Shown here: piece by piece, positions 61,784 to 64,000 of the stretch
Position numbering within the stretch: position 1 is the stretch's first letter
Layout: each line of letters begins with the position of its first letter
NCBI GenBank assembly: GCA_964035545.1
Contig: OZ037767.1
Coordinates: forward strand, 17,423,781-17,487,780
Reading direction: 5' to 3'
DNA from: Bugula neritina
Lineage: Eukaryota > Bryozoa > Gymnolaemata > Cheilostomatida > Bugulidae
DNA length: 64,000 nt
Program-made: the position numbers and the translations under genes
The notes under the pieces: model-generated
Database searches by the model: none
What the model saw: the letters and a program-made list of their open reading frames with translations, nothing else
Told to the model about the DNA's origin: nothing

Positions 61784-63547
61784 ATGAAAGTTCTGTTTGC
61801 TGTTTTGTGTTTTTTGTTTTGCTTTAGTAAGTTCTTGGCCCAAGATACCCAAGGTAAGATACATCTCTGTTGGAAAATGCATAATCATCAATTTCGGTGT
61901 TGTATTCAATTTTATTTAAAATTAAATTATTATAGTTTAAATTAATATAAATGATTAATATTATTTTACCAAATAGTTATAAATAATAATTTAATTATAA
62001 ATGTGGTAATTATTATTTCAATTTATTATTTTATGTTTTTATTTACTTATTATTTAGTAGAAAGTAATAATAATATTAAATTTAATAACATGAATTTTTT
62101 TTCTGAATTTAATTATGTTACATTAGAGTTACCTTCCACTAGTATTAATATTAGTATTACTATTATTAAATTATTAATATTACTATAAAATAACTAACAC
62201 TAACAGTAATGCTTTTATTAATAGTCATAGTATTACTAATAATTATAATAATAATACAAATGTTGTAAAATTATTATATTTAATTTATAATTATTGTATA
62301 TTGTACTTGTAGTTGTTGTAATTTAAATTAATGCTAATTTTAATACTATGATAGTTATTCATTTGTTATAATTAAATACTAAACTAGCGACAGGTTTTTC
62401 CCTGGAAGCAGTAGTCATAGATATTGGGGAATACTCATAATAAAGTCAGCTTAGCTATTTCACTGTGCTGAAATCCTATACATTGCAGTTAGAAGCTTAC
62501 AATTTAGCTTAACTGCATGCTAAAAGTAGAATAAATTAAGATTTATTCTAGCATAGTCATATAAAAAATTCAAACAAATGGGGTATTCATGAATTTTGTG
62601 ACACTAAATTTGCTTATGTTACCAGATTGTTTCTAATTTTAGGAGGTGAGTAACAGTTGAACAAATATTTAAAAATAATTATGGATTAAAACATAGTTGA
62701 GATTAAATTTGTCATAAAATTCAACATGTAAAACTGTGCAATTTTCATTTATTAGTAAATTATAAATTGTGTGAGTACAACTTTCTTTTTTCAAATGGAT
62801 TAAAATGATTTAAATATTGATTTACTAATGATATTATATATAAAAATATTATTGAAATATTTTAGTTATTTAAATAAAAATATTGTCATTTTCAAGTTCT
62901 TACTTGATTCTATTTGATTTTGAATTTGGAGCTCTATCCTGATTTACATTTATTTTAGTTTATAATTAATAACTCTCCGTTTATAATTCATTGACTAATT
63001 TTATGTGAATATTCTGGTCATGATCAACTAATGAAAAAATTGATACCAATTCAGACAAATAATTTCAAGCCAAGTTCATGTCAAGTTAGTTAATAATCTG
63101 AGTTGAATTGGTCGATTTGAATTGACTTACAAACATTGAAGGAAGTCAACTTATCAACTGCATACATTGTAGATAACTGCCATTGTCATAGCAAGCCATG
63201 TGGACTTGATAACAATCAGTGGGTGTGTGAAAGCTGGACATGTGCCAGTGGATGGAAGAACCAGCCATTCTGCAATGAAAGTATGTCCCGCAGATCTATG
63301 TCTTGACATAAGGACTATTTTATTATCTGTGTTTGAACTGTGTTCTTACTACAGTTAAATTTTCAAGTTCAAAGTCTCTTTATTTGCAATAAATTTTATG
63401 AATTTTTTTAGAATTGTGTTTAGGAATCATGATAAAATGTAAATCTGTAGGCATCAACAAGTATAAACTAATTGGTGGTGAAATTATACTTTATTATAAT
63501 GTAAACATTTAATCTCGTACTATTTCTTATATCCAGGTTGTAAGTAA
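61784..63547 (+). CDS. Small secreted cysteine-rich (EGF-like) peptide
   Basis: Exon 1, 61784-61853, encodes a clear signal peptide: MKVLF then a hydrophobic core rich in Leu, Phe and Cys, ending FLAQDTQ, donor CAAG|GTAAGA, phase 1. Exon 2, 63173-63280, joins in phase 1 and encodes DNCHCHSKPCG, WVCESWTC and ASGWKNQPFCNE, with six cysteines and a WTCxxGWxxxxFC pattern like the C-terminal half of an EGF module. It also ends in phase 1 (GAAA|GTATGT). After a strong acceptor (tatttcttatatccag) at 63536 an in-phase short exon 63537-63547 gives SCK and a TAA stop, for about 62 aa in total. If that acceptor is not used, the protein continues beyond the window. Receptor-type or adhesive proteins with more EGF modules are an alternative. 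No specific family was recognised. Confidence 0.65.
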
Positions 63548-64000
63548 GCAACTTAGTCTTCTATCTATTAGTTGTTCTACTAGTTGCTGCTTGTACTTTA
63601 TCATCTCTGCTCACTTCATCTCCACTGCAAAGAGTGTTTGCTATATCTTTTTGCAGCTCTTTATTTGTTATAATTATCATGCTAAACTATGATTAGAAGC
63701 TGCTAGTATTTTGCAGTGTAAATACTTGGAGTATCTAAGCTGTTTACTTGTTTTAAGTCAGCACTTACTCCACATCCAAGTTGTTGATTGTATGCTAAAT
63801 GACCCAGTATTCTGTATCTATGTAATGTACACTCAGAGTCTTAGCATGGGAGTTGTTAGTTAGCTTATTTGATCAAGTTGTAAGCCAAGTGACTTCTGAA
63901 CTGAAAGCTGCTGACGCTAGACATACTTTTAGAAGTTGGATTTGTACTCTCATTTTACTGAGGTGTAAATTACTACGCACTGTTGGTTTATGGTAACTTT
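63548..64000. other. 3' flank or next intron of the secreted peptide gene
   Basis: No further exon is supported up to the window end. Confidence 0.4.

Overview
The window is nuclear DNA from an animal: multi-exon genes with GT-AG introns on both strands, AT-rich spacers, and a very heavy load of tandem repeats. The gene set (ciliary radial spoke protein, dromyosuppressin/sex-peptide-receptor-like peptide GPCR, reeler plus chitin-binding secreted proteins, a 4-hydroxybutyrate-CoA-transferase-type enzyme, a slowly evolving PPP4R4) fits a marine bilaterian invertebrate, probably a spiralian. That placement is an inference. No prokaryotic or organellar features were seen.

Layout. 1302-3416 (-): an unrecognised Ser-rich protein gene. 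4615-9866: a 5 kb satellite ending 28 bp before the start codon of the next gene. 9895-12029 (+): SLC25 mitochondrial carrier, 4 exons, 293 aa. 12809-16455 (-): radial spoke head protein 4/6, 9 exons, 525 aa, convergent with the carrier. 17821-21076 (+): class I CoA-transferase, 8 exons, 471 aa, divergent from the radial spoke gene. 23416-25716 (+): peptide GPCR, 2 exons. 26232-28364 and 30584-32477 (-): two tandem reeler/chitin-binding paralogues with identical intron phases, only the first carrying a Thr/Pro repeat. 35817-61339 (-): PPP4R4, the HEAT-repeat regulatory subunit of protein phosphatase 4, reconstructed as 21 in-phase exons and 892 aa. Its second intron contains two further same-strand coding exons (55276-57257 and 52394-52834). 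61784-63547 (+): a small secreted cysteine-rich peptide gene, divergent from PPP4R4.

All exon models were built by hand from splice consensus, reading-phase continuity and similarity to remembered families. No transcript or database search was available.

The most unusual property is the placement of the minisatellites. Many arrays start exactly at an exon-intron boundary, and their unit is a copy of that boundary. At PPP4R4 exons 2, 11, 12 and 15 and at CoA-transferase exons 2 and 3, the array unit contains the exon tail and/or the GT donor of the adjacent exon. At carrier exons 3 and 4 and PPP4R4 exon 12, units resemble the adjacent acceptor. The genes thus carry long trains of near-copies of their own splice sites, which looks like splice-junction-seeded repeat expansion and may have consequences for splicing and intron growth.
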